A program made the translations under genes and the position numbers. From Heterobilharzia americana (lineage: Eukaryota; Platyhelminthes; Trematoda; Strigeidida; Schistosomatidae), in the NCBI GenBank assembly GCA_944470555.2, contig OX104127.1, positions 113,674,741 to 113,738,740 of the forward strand: 64,000 nt of DNA, in the 5' to 3' direction. The notes beneath the pieces were generated by a model. That model was not told where the DNA came from. It saw only the letters and a program-made list of their open reading frames with translations, and searched no databases. This document shows, piece by piece, positions 36,570 through 46,559 of the stretch (position 1 is the stretch's first letter; every line of letters begins with the position of its first letter).

Positions 36570-39500
36570 TTATTATTATTAGTCCCTTGGGTTCCTAGTG
36601 GAACATAGGGCTTCAGTAGCACGTCTCCATTTCATCCTGTTCTCTGAGATCTTTTGAACCTGGTTCCACGACAGCCCACAACCTCTCATTTCCTCCACGC
36701 ACGACCTCCTCCATGTCACCCTCACCTCGGACACCCAACTCGTCGCTTCCCATGGGGATTCCACTCGAGCAACTGGCGTGACGCGTGATGTCCTCAGTCG
36801 GCCTTCTCAGTGCATGCCCAATCCATCTCCACTTCCTTCCACTGCATATTTGTTGCTTGATAGGTTCTTGGTTGGTTCGTTCCCAGAGCTCCTTGTTGCT
36901 TATTCTTTCTGGCCATCTGATCTTCAGTAACGAGCCAGCGTAGGCAGTTGTTGATGAATGTCTGTAGTTTATTGGAAATACCTTTCGTGACGCGCCAAGT
37001 CTCTGAACCATACAGGAGCACTGACTTGACATTGGTGTTGAAAATTCGGATATTGTTCCACATGCTGAGAGCAGAAGATCTCCACACTGGTTTCAGGCTA
37101 ATGAACGCCTGTCTTGCTTTTCCGATTCTGACTTTGACGTCCTCGTCCGTCCCGCCTGTAGTTGAAACAGTGCTTCCTAGATAAGTGAAGGAGGTTACTT
37201 CCTTCAAGTTTCTCCCGTTGATGGTGACTGGAGTTTGTTGTTGTTGTTGATGGTGGTGGTGTGGTATCTTCATCACTTCTGTCTTCTCTATATTCACCTG
37301 AAGTCCCGTCTTCGCTGCCTCTTCTGTCAACTTGTTAGTTTTTGCCTGCAGATCTTCAAGTTTATGTGACATTAGGCACAAGTCATCGGCGAAATCCAAG
37401 TCTTCTAGGTTCCTTTCCGTCGTCCAGCGTATCCCCCTCTTCTCGCTGCCTACTGTTTGCTGCATGATCCAGTCCACCACAATAAGGAATATCATGGGGG
37501 AGAGTAGGCAACCTTGTTCCACTCCTGTCTTCACTTCGAAAGCATCACTGAGCTTCCCATTGTGAATTACTTGGCTGGCATGTGGCATCTTCATATAGTT
37601 GTTGAATGAGGCGGATAAAGGTTTGCGGTACTCCGTAGTAGTGAAGCAGCTTCCAAATTACTTCTCGGTCGACGCTGTCAAAGGCCTTCTCAAAGTCGAT
37701 GAAGTTGAGGTAGAGAGCTGACTGCCATTCTATGCTCTGTTCTATGATGATGCGGAGCGTTGCAATTTGGTCTGCACATGATTTGTACTTCCTGAAGCCT
37801 GCCTGTTTCGGTCGCAGTTTTGAATTCAGTGCATCTTTAAGCCTCTCCAAGATGATGCGGCTTAATATTTTACTTGGAGTGGACAGGAGAGTGATTCCGC
37901 ACCAGTTCTTGCAATCACTGAGGTCTCCCTTCCTCATGAGTTTGACAAGGTAACCCTTCTTCCAATCGTCAGGTACCTTCTCTTCCTTCCACACCTTCTG
38001 CAATAGTGGTGTGAACATGTCCGTTGTTGTCTCTGCATCTGTTCTCAGTGCTTCTGGCGGTATTCCATCTGGTCCTGCTGCTTTCCCTCATTTCAGTAGC
38101 TTTACGGCGTTCAGGACTTCCATTTTCGTTGGAGGATTTATGTTCACTTGTAATTCAGCGGCTGCATGTGGTATTTCTGGACGAAGTGCAGGTGGTGGTG
38201 GTGGTCGACTCAAGAGCTTTTTGAAGTGGTCGACCCATTGTTTCCTTTGTTTCTCTTCTTTCGTAATTAAATTTCCTTCATCATCTTTTATTGGTTTCAT
38301 CTGTGCTGCGTTGATCTCTTCCCTCCCAGATAGCAACCTGGTTATTTGATACAATGTTGTCAGGTCTCTCCTACCAGCCGGCAGCCTGTTCTGCTTCACT
38401 TGCCAGTGTTTCGTAGAAGTGTCTTTTGTCTTTCCGTGCACTCTTCTTCACTTCTTTGTTCAGTGTTTTATACATTGTGCTCAGTTCCTCTTGTCGTTGA
38501 GCGTCCTTCCACTGGTTCATCTTCTGCTTCACCATCCTCCTCTCCTTGCTCTATCAGTTTCCAGGTATCCATCGAGATCCATTCCTTGTCTTCTTTATTC
38601 TTCCTTCCTAATACTGTTGTGCAGGTTTCTTTCCACATAGCTTTCAAAGACTTCCAGTGTTCTTCCACACAGGTTTCTTCAGGGATGTTGCTCGATGTCT
38701 CCCATTTTGTCTTGATGGCTGGCTGTCGTGAAGATCTCCTTTGTAGTTTCATCCTTCAGTTTTCGAGTGTTGTACTTGAATTGAGGTCTATCACCAGCTT
38801 CCTTGAAGGCTTTTAACTTGATTTGGAAGGTTCCTTGCACTAGATAGTGGTCTAAGCCTACATCTGCTCCTCTTCTTGACCTTGTGTTAAGTAGACTGCG
38901 TCTCCATTTTCTTGAGATTGAGATAAAGTCGATTTGATTTTTAGTGTGTCCATCTGGTGAAATCCATGTCGCTCGCTTTGTGGATATCTTTGTGCCTGAA
39001 CACACTGCCTCCAATCACCAAATCGTTGAATGCGCAGAATTCTGCAAACAATTCTCCATTCTCATTCATCACCTCACCGAGCGTTTCTTGACCCATGGTT
39101 GGTTCTCTTCCTGTGTTGTCCCCTCTCAGTTTGGTATTCATGTCACCCAACCCATTAAAATTTTGATATCGCCAACTGAGGTCTTGTCCAGTGTTGATTG
39201 CAGATGTCTGTAGAATTCCTCCTTTTTCTCTTGCTCTGCATTATTTGTAGATGCGTAGCATTGGCATTGTATGATTGTGACCTTCCTTCCTTTTGAGTCG
39301 AATCTTGCTGTCATGATCCTGGAGGAGATTGGTTCCCACTGCATGAGAGCCTTCGATGCTCTTGAGGACATCATGATAGCCACTCCCTCAGTGTGCTCGT
39401 GGTTGTCGTCTGGGTGACAATATCGGAGTAGATTATTGATTCTCCAGTTGACAGTTTGGAGAGTCCACTCCCATTCCATCTGCTTTCGCAAATCCCAAGC

Positions 39501-39622
39501 ACTTCGATGTGATACCTTCTCATCTCCTTTGCAATCTGGGCTGCCTTACTGGGTTCAAACATCGTGCGGACATTCCATGTCCCCACGTTTACTTTCGCTT
39601 TCATCGAGAGGAGAGAAGACAC
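36570..39622 (-). pseudogene. RTE endonuclease-reverse transcriptase, frameshifted
   Basis: The frame starts at 39622 (MSSLLSMKAKVNVGTWNVRT). The apurinic-type endonuclease shows VNVGTWNVRTM, LGICESRWNGSG, GDMNTK and DVGLDHYLVQG in order. The reverse transcriptase follows: LLSTPSKILSRIILERLKDA, QAGFRKYKSCADQIATLR, FIDFEKAFDSVDRE, VEQGCLLSPMIF, the catalytic FADD (37382-37393) and FTYLGSTVS. The C-terminus ends EALCSTRNPRD. At least seven frame changes split it (for example near 39430, 39148, 38980, 38740, 38450, 38050 and 37580), so it cannot make the full enzyme. The clade call rests on the C-terminal motif and the short 3' tail. Confidence 0.93.
37234..37264 (-). repeat. CAC/CAA triplet tract in RT domain
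   Basis: The minus strand encodes HHHHQQQQQ just after the segment reading EKTEVMKIP. This in-frame triplet expansion resembles the slippage arrays of copies B and C. Confidence 0.9.
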
Positions 39623-39854
39623 ATGGAGTAATTGGCTTCCCGAAGGCTTTCACCAACTGGCGTCATTTCGCCTCTCCGATTCCAGCGGGGAATAAGTTTG
39701 TTATTATTTTTTATATTTTGTTTGTGCTTTGAAGTTTGTTTAGCGGTTAGATTTGTTTTACGGGGTAGGGTTGCTAGCCCTATGCCGAACCTTCCCTCTT
39801 TACCCGTGCTTCAGACAGGCTAGTAACTAGTAAACTAGTTAACCAGGCGAGGTT

Positions 39855-39904
39855 AAAAATATGGAACGCTTCACGATTTTGCGTGTCATCCTTGCGCAGG
39901 GGCC

Positions 39905-39940
<36 letters not shown>

Positions 39941-39961
39941 CTGTACCGCCGAAGCGAGTAC
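39855..39961 (-). ncRNA. U6 snRNA sequence, complete, fused to RTE
   Basis: The minus strand carries a full 107-nt U6 snRNA, from GTACTCGCTTCGG to CGTTCCATATTTTT. Intact landmarks are ACAGAGA (complement of 39915-39921), the AGC triad (39907-39909), the central GGCCCCTGCGCAAGGATGAC and the terminal T run. Against the familiar metazoan sequence there are a few differences in the 5' stem-loop and one near CAAAATCG. The 5' stem still folds (GUAC with GUAC around CGC-UUCG-GCG). The T run touches the first base of the RTE element. No clear TATA box is present about 25-30 nt upstream, only gatatc. This favours a retrotransposed copy over an active Pol III gene. Confidence 0.95.
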
Positions 39962-41293
39962 AACTTCCCTACGAATAATGGCGATATCAATGGTCAACAC
40001 TGGTAACTACGAGTACTCTGAATTGTAACCTTTGTGACATCATGATGCTAAAAGTGTCATACCAGTATAGCAGTACTTTTGAAGAACGCTTAATTTATCC
40101 TCAGTTCAGTTCTTACAATGACCAAATCAATGCTTTTTACCTTCCGTTTGATTAACTCATTTATGACTCAGCCTGCTATTTCATACAGTTTAAAGCGTAT
40201 ACTCGTTAATAAAGATGGTGGAAAATGACTATAATATTTTGCTTTGCATAACTGAAGTTTCCTTTCTTAACCATTAAATGTCAAGGCGTGATTTTTGACG
40301 GTGATAAACGTACCTGCTGTTCTTGATTCGATGAATGCACCAAAAGTAACACGAATATTTCACCTATTTATATAATCCAGCTAAGTGGTGATCGAGTGAC
40401 TGGTTGATAAACTTTTATTGTATTTCCTCGTGAAATAAATCTGTCACTGATAAAAATGACACAAAGCAGCACTGTTAGACATTCTTCTAGTTTAGATGAA
40501 AGGCAGACTAAGTCAAAAAGAAATTCATCACCTATCCACTTATTCTTTACAAGCATATTTAGCCTGAGTCCGTGTTATCAATGACAAAATCTCCTGTTGC
40601 CTTAATGTTTCCCATGACAGAAAAAAAGAAACAGGAAATTATACTGTGTCAAGTTGCTATAGTTGTCCTCCAATCTTAGTTCTTCAATTTGTATATATCC
40701 TCCTCTGAATTAACTTGAATGATAACCATTTTATGCGTGTTTTCTCGCTAATCAAGTCTTGTTACCACTTTCAACTCTCAGAAAGTGACACAGTTTGTCT
40801 TGAATATCTTGTAATTTATAAATAGCTATGGCAACTGTAGTACTTGGAGTACAGTATTTAATTATACATTTTCTTGAAGTACATGAAAGCTGACAGTGAT
40901 AAGTGATAGATAAATTTCCTGTTAGCAGTGATTACTTCCAACACTGACTCATCGATGGACTGTCATTTTACACAAGATTCTTTCTCTTTGAACAAAATGA
41001 TAACAATTCCTTTTATCTCGCATTCTTTACCTAAGCCAATCACTTAGGTATCATGAAAATTCAATATACATCTATTCAGTGTCAGCAAATCAGTTAGCTT
41101 CTACACTAAACTAAAAACAAGAGAGCATTTCAATGCATTCTGAAAGTAATCAGTCTGATGGAACTTGAACTTAGCGACAAATTAGTCTGTACGATTAAAT
41201 CACTATCATCACTATTTGATAACTGCCATGAGATTATCAGAAAAGTGTTTAATACAAACTTGAATGTTAGGAAGAGGAAGAATTTGAACCTAC
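39962..41293. other. non-coding stretch
   Basis: 5' flank of the U6 sequence and onward; no supported gene. Confidence 0.4.
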
Positions 41294-41363
41294 ATCCGTA
41301 GTTTTTGCTGCTATTGTAGTTGCATTTGCAGCATGTGGAAGATACGTATCAAAACCTGGAACA
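41294..41363 (-). CDS. candidate 70-nt coding exon, minus strand
   Basis: The minus strand has a strong acceptor (cttgttattttttag), 70 nt open in one frame only, and a donor GAT before GTAGGT. After one leading base the frame reads VPGFDTYLPHAANATTIAAK and then TTD, much less AT-rich than the flanks. It ends in phase 0, compatible with the exon candidate at 34405-34488. No family recognised. Confidence 0.35.
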
Positions 41364-43458
41364 CTAAAAAATAACAAGTAATTCAAACCGTCATTCTCAT
41401 CACAAAATGATCAAAACTGCTATAAATAACGAAGAGTGAACAAAATATAGCAGGAATAGCATAAAGACTACTGAATTCAGATAAGAATTTGTGTAACTTG
41501 AAAAAATATTCGAAAAATGAAGTTTTGGTCAGACAGCATATAGCGAAAATATGAACTGTAAACTCTGTAAGAACTGCAAAAATAGAAAAAAATACATGTT
41601 GTTTTGAAAACTATATATTAAGATCACACAATAAAAACGACTACGGAGCTCATAATTCATATACAGATGACACGAGCTTTGGTGTTGCAAAGAATACGAA
41701 GATAAACACATTTTGATAAGTTTTACCTTCACTTTAAATGTAAAACTGAATGAAAAATTTGACGAAATTAAGTAACCTGTAACCACGACATGTAGAGTTA
41801 TAGCTCTACTTATTGATCCATTTTAGTCTCTTTGTGAACATGTTTCCTGGTGATCCTGAAACACTTTGAATAAAGTGTATATCAGACAACTCATAAACCT
41901 GACTGATGAAGAGCTGGTGAGTTGGTATGCGCACATACATGTAGTCAGTTATTACAGCTTGTTCTTCACGTTGCTTGAAAAACTTCGGTTGATGCAAAGA
42001 GTATTCCTTTAAGAGAAGGCTATGTCCTTCTCTGTACAGTAGAAACATGTTCTAGCCTTACATTCATATAAAGCTTCTTTAAAGTTATTACCTTCTGTAA
42101 ATCCGTATAGGAAACAGTAGATATATGTGTGGCTTTTACAGGCTCCAGGAATCCGATCAGTCATTTTGAAAGAGAAAGTAAGGAAATCCAAATTTATCCA
42201 GAGTTAGATGAAGAAGTAAGCTATCTTGTGGGCCTTTGGCTCTCTAAATAGGTGTGACAGTGTTGTCTGTGTAAGTTCGAAGTATTCGTAGAGATCCTTG
42301 GTTGTAAACCAACCATTCATCTGTCTTCTTCAAATGTCAGGGAGTGATTTTCAAATTAGTTTTGTTTTCTTTCTCTCTTTAAGAGGTTTGGTGAATTTGT
42401 TGATGTTCAAAAGTAAAGTTGTCTTATCTATATAGAGAAGCTGGTCAGTGTTGCTACGCCTAACAAACCACTAATATTTATCCAATACTAAATTAACTTC
42501 ACAGAAAATATTTACATTTTTGGTTTCGCAGCTTCAAGAATTAAATGGTTGAAGATCATCTCTACTTTTAAGGTGCTTGTTCTTCCTTTTCGGTCATATA
42601 CAGTCTCATGAAAAATCCCTTTTTTGTAACAAAACTATGTAATGTATTGTAGACTCTGATTGATTTGACGCAATGATGTGCGATGCAGAAGTGATGCCAC
42701 TGTTGAAGAGACCATCCAAAAAATGACATATGAATATGTCTACCTCTGAATTATAGTATATTTTTTCTGTCGTCTACAAATGAAATTGGAACAGAATACC
42801 ATGAACAAGAATGAAAAAGTTATGGTCGAAAATAAATTATTCTAAGAATTCGTTGTTATTGAGAAGATTTATAGTAAAAGCACAAAAATGGAATTTACTG
42901 TTATTCAACCCTTGAAATCAAACCAGATTTTTCCGTCTGATGTTCAAAAATGGTGCAATATCAACAAAAATTAACGGAATAGGAAAATGTTCCCCTAAAA
43001 TAACATTTAAAGCCAGTTTACAACAATGCATAGTCACTAACTTGTTCAAAAGTAGGTACCAACCAGCTCAAATGATCTCTAAATACACATAGAAACGACT
43101 GAGAGATAAGAATTTATTCGCTTTTCTAAGCACGTTATAGAAAAACTTATTTTTGAAACGAAGTGAGCTTTAACCAGGCAAGCAATGAATCACTGCACTA
43201 ACGTAGCAATAAATAGAGTTTGCGTAACACTTCAGTAAAATATAGAGATGAAAACTGCCAAGTCGACTGTACTTAACCACAACCTTATCACCAACTTCGT
43301 TAAAACTGAAATATTTTGCGCAGAAAAACACCGACTGGTATTCATTTAAATTTATTACGGAATATTAATTTCGCTGCATTATCTTTCAACGTTCATTTCT
43401 GAACAATGCAATACTCTTTTTTAATCTTTTGCAATAAATCATCTCTATGTAATTTCTT
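41364..43458. other. non-coding stretch
   Basis: No supported gene. Minus-strand frames at 41806-42048 and 42009-42191 have no recognisable domain. Confidence 0.35.
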
Positions 43459-43959
43459 AACCTCGCCTGTTTAACAAGTTCACTAGCTACCAGCCGGTCC
43501 TAAAACCGGATAAAGAGGGAAGGTTGAGGACAGGGCTAGCAACCATACCCCCAAAAATCAATCCAATCGCTAAACAAACTTCAAAGTATAGATGAAATAT
43601 AAAAATAAAAATAAACTTATTCCTCACTGGAATCGGAGAAATGAAATCTTCTCTTCTCTCGATGAACGTAGAAGTAAGCATAAGATATGGAATGTCCGAA
43701 CAATGTTTGAAGCTGTCTGGCAAGACTACCAAGATTGTGAAATAAATGAGAAGATGTGGTGAGATGTGGTGGAAGTGCTTGACTAGGAATCTACTAGGAA
43801 TCTGCAGACAGAATGGGAGTGGACTCTCGAAACTGTCAACTGGAGACGAGTCAATAATCTACTCCGAGATTGTCACCCAGACGACACGACAATCAGGAGC
43901 ACAGCACACTGAGTTGTCGAGTGGCTATCATGATGTCCCCCTGCCAACAGCATCGAAGG

Positions 43960-44011
43960 CCCTCTCTCTCTCTCTCTCACTGTCTCTCACTGTCTCTCTC
44001 TCTCACTCTCA
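43960..44011 (+). repeat. (TC)n expansion inside RTE copy C
   Basis: Counterpart of the tract at 28744-28792 in copy B. Confidence 0.9.
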
Positions 44012-44139
44012 TGCAGTGGGAGGCAATCCCCTCCTGTAGGATCAGCATCATGAGAGCAAGATGGATTCAACTGAAAAGGAAGGAGAGTCACAATGATAAT
44101 CATACAATGCCAGTACTACACACCTACAAGTGATGCAGA

Positions 44140-44244
44140 TGGAGAGAAGAGGAAGAGGGAGAAGGAGGAGAAGGAGAACGAAATGGAGTAGGAGAAGGGG
44201 AAGGAGGAGGAGGACGAGGACGAGGACGAGGAGGAGGAGGAGTT
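44140..44244 (+). repeat. (GGA)n / (GACGAG)n expansion inside RTE copy C
   Basis: A purine-rich array longer than in copy B, with an internal gaggacgaggacgag subarray. Confidence 0.88.
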
Positions 44245-44312
44245 CTACAGACAACTGCAATCAGTAATGGAGGAGATGCCACCTGAGATGGTGACATCAA
44301 GAGTGATTTAAA

Positions 44313-44344
44313 CGGGTGGGGCGGGGTGGGGTGGGGTGGGGTGA
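44313..44344 (+). repeat. (GGGGT)n expansion inside RTE copy C
   Basis: Pentamer array before gtgacatgag, at the same site as the (GTGTG)n of copy B and the GGGTT duplication of copy A. Confidence 0.9.
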
Positions 44345-44551
44345 CATGAGTGTCAGAGTGGGAGCAGACAACACACAAAGAGAACTGATGATGGGTTGAG
44401 AGTCACTGAGTGAAATAATGAATGAGAATGGAGAAGTGTTTGCAGACTTCTGCACATTCAATGATTTGGTGATTGGAGGCGATGCAGTGTGTACAAACAC
44501 AAGAATATTCACAAGGCAGCGACATGGATTCGATTTCACTAGACACCAGGA

Positions 44552-44620
44552 CACACTACACTACACTACACTACACCACACTAAACTACACTACAAATCA
44601 GATCAGATCAGATCAGATCG
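44552..44620 (+). repeat. (ACACT)n and (GATCA)n expansions in RTE copy C
   Basis: Same two adjacent arrays as in copy B, with different copy numbers. Confidence 0.9.
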
Positions 44621-45880
44621 ACTTCATCTCAATGTGAAGAAGGTGGAGATGGAGACGCAGCCCACTGGACACGAGATGAAGAAGGGGAGCAGATGTAAGT
44701 GGGTTCATACCACTGACCTTCTTCTGCAAGGAATTTACCTCCAAAATCAAGTTGAATGCCTTCAATTTAAAGAAGCTGGTGGTAGACGACCAACAGTTGA
44801 AGTTGAACACCCAGATCAGAAAGTCAACTGAAGGATGAAACGACGAAAGACATCTTCATATCAGACAGTCAGTCAGTCATCAGGAAAAGATGAGAGACAT
44901 TAAACAACATCTATGATGAAATGTGTGTGTATGAACACTGGAAATCTATGAAGGCAATGTGGAAGTAAACCTGCACAACGGTGTTAGGAAGGGTGAAGAA
45001 GGAAGACAGGACAATGAATGTATCTTGGCGGATACATGTAAGCTGATAGAGGAGGGGAGGAATATGTTGATGATAAAGCAGAAGATGAAGCAGTGCAGTA
45101 CAGGGACGAACAAAGAAAGGAGGAACTGAACATACCCCGTAAAACATTACACTGGGAAATAAGTTAAGAAGAGTGCGTGAAGAGACAAAAGACACTTGTA
45201 CGACACACTTGCAAATGAAGTAGAACGGGCTGAAGGTAGCAGGGACAGAGACGTGACAGCATCATATCAAATAACCGTGTTACTATGTGGGAGGGAAGAG
45301 ATCAACACAGACGAAACCAATAAAAGATGGTAGTGAAGGAAAGCTGGTTAGCAAAGAAGAGAAACAAAGGAAACGATGAACTGACCATTCCAAAAATTCT
45401 TGAATCGACCACCACAACTACCAGCGCCTGCAGCTTGTCCAGAAATACCACCAGCAGCCCAGCCACGGAATTACCAGTGAACACAAGCTCTACGACAAAA
45501 GCCGAAGTCCTGAACGCCGTAAAGTTGTTGAAGGTCTGGAATGCAGCAGGACTATATGAAATTCCGTCAGAGGCACTGGAATCAGACACAGAGACGACAA
45601 CGGACATGCTCACACCACCATTGCAGAAGGTTTTGGAGAAAGAAAGTAAGGAAAGGTTCCTACCGATTCGAACAATGGCCACCTTATCAGCTGACTCCCA
45701 AAGAAGGTAATCTAAGTCTTTCACATTATGTTGAATCCTAATGTACTCAATAGAAATGAAGGCTTAACTATCCAACTGACCTGGTCAGTACTTTCGAAAA
45801 CAACACATCATACACAATGATCTGAACAAAAGGACTTACACACCAACAAACCGAATTCGTCCTCTATATTATTTATCTTT

Positions 45881-45942
45881 CTTATTCGACTATCTGAAAT
45901 AGCCGTAGTTTAGCAGAACGATATTTACACTGGGTGATGATT
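45881..45942 (+). repeat. direct repeat flanking the tRNA-like unit, left
   Basis: The segment gactatctgaaatagccgt...actgggtgatga is repeated at 46210-46272 with a few changes and a small length difference. Confidence 0.85.
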
Positions 45943-46069
45943 GAAGGTGAGATGAAAATCTGGGCTGCGGCCAGGTTGGAACCAGGGGCCACCGTGTTAC
46001 CAGTCCGGTGCTCTACCAACTGACCGACGACGTTCGGTTACCGATCAGATTTTGATCTTACTTCAATCA
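45938..46069 (-). repeat. tRNA-Thr-like sequence within an inverted repeat
   Basis: Arms at 45938-45961 and 46047-46069 are imperfect reverse complements (tgattgaaggtgagatgaaa against its partner). Between them the minus strand reads like a tRNA: a box A (cagttggtagagc, complement of 46010-46022), an anticodon-loop-like ctggtaa (GGU, threonine) and a box B (ggttccaacc, complement of 45974-45983). The anticodon stem is poor and the acceptor ends do not pair well, so it is a SINE head or tRNA relic rather than a working tRNA gene. Confidence 0.7.
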
Positions 46070-46209
46070 CCTAGGGTTTTGCCTGACTACCATGTGAATT
46101 CGCGATGCGTTACTACCGCTGGGTCATATTCACCCTGGCTGCCCAGTCAGGACTTCTCATCCCATAACAAATCTAACTAAATTAGAGACGGGAAGCATCA
46201 TACTGGTTA

Positions 46210-46272
46210 TCATCTGACTATCTGAGATAGCCGTGGTTTTTGCAGACTAGAATTTTTACTGGGTGATGACTG
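46210..46272 (+). repeat. direct repeat flanking the tRNA-like unit, right
   Basis: Second copy of the segment at 45881-45942. It contains the near-palindrome ctatctgagatag and is followed by a T run. Confidence 0.85.
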
Positions 46273-46487
46273 ATTTATTTTTTTACCCTTTCACACCCAA
46301 TCACATGTGCACATGTTGACATCACCTTGAACTCCAAATGGATTAACAGATAGCAAAAACAAATTTTGAGCTCTTCCTGACCAGCATAAAAATGACATTT
46401 ATGTCTTTATTATTATCATGTATAGATAATGTGATTTGATTCGTCACCTTTAACTATTTAAATTGTCAATAACGTGTACAGATGTTA

Positions 46488-46532
46488 TTCGCTGAAGAAG
46501 CAATTTCCACGAAGTCGCGAAACGTCAGAAAT
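46488..46532 (+). ncRNA. Penelope-type hammerhead-like motif
   Basis: CTGAAGA (46492-46498) and CGAAACGTC (46518-46526) resemble the core and cleavage site of the minimal hammerheads found in PLEs. Between them gcaatttc and gaagtcgc form an 8-pair stem with one mismatch around a 3-nt loop. One extra A lies between the core box and the stem. Stem III (AC/GU) has no loop of its own, so a dimer would be needed. Stem I is weak. No PLE protein fragment is adjacent. Confidence 0.42.
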
Positions 46533-46559
46533 TTGTTTTTTCTACCTCAATGAGACTTC

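Larger units (their letters stand above)
36563..39854 (-). mobile_element. RTE retrotransposon copy A, full length
   Basis: Minus strand, 3292 bp, a normal size for the RTE clade. It starts at AACCTCGCCTGG (complement of 39843-39854) and ends in an ORF stop merged with a (TAA)n tail (36563-36581). A 5' leader of about 230 nt precedes a single endonuclease-RT frame. Few substitutions but several frameshifts are seen, so it is a fairly recent, dead copy. A U6 snRNA sequence is joined directly upstream in the same orientation. No target-site duplication was found by eye on either side of the element or of the U6-element unit. Confidence 0.95.
43459..45725 (+). mobile_element. RTE retrotransposon copy C, 3'-truncated
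   Basis: The copy starts at AACCTCGCCTG, as copy A does, and follows copy B closely through the leader, endonuclease and linker. It stops being alignable just after aaagaagg and taatctaagt (about 45725), near the start of the reverse-transcriptase domain. Loss of the 3' end is unusual for a LINE insertion and suggests a later deletion or recombination. It shares the tandem-repeat expansions of copy B at the same sites with different lengths. The frame 45327-45710 keeps the linker motif TKAEVLNAVKLLK. Confidence 0.9.

Noticed and set aside
38346..38816. 156-codon plus-strand frame and other plus-strand frames at 36.9-39.8 kb
   Set aside because: They are antisense shadows of the RTE coding region.
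36530..40000. Target-site duplication around copy A or around the U6-RTE unit
   Set aside because: I compared the flanks by eye and found only short matches (such as ttccct); none is convincing.
44048..44554. Leu- and Pro-rich minus-strand frames opposite RTE copy C
   Set aside because: Same cause: antisense of the (GGA)n and (GGGGT)n arrays.
45964..46031. Functional tRNA-Thr(GGT) gene
   Set aside because: Box A, box B and an anticodon-like loop are present, but the anticodon stem and acceptor pairing are poor and it sits in a repeat.
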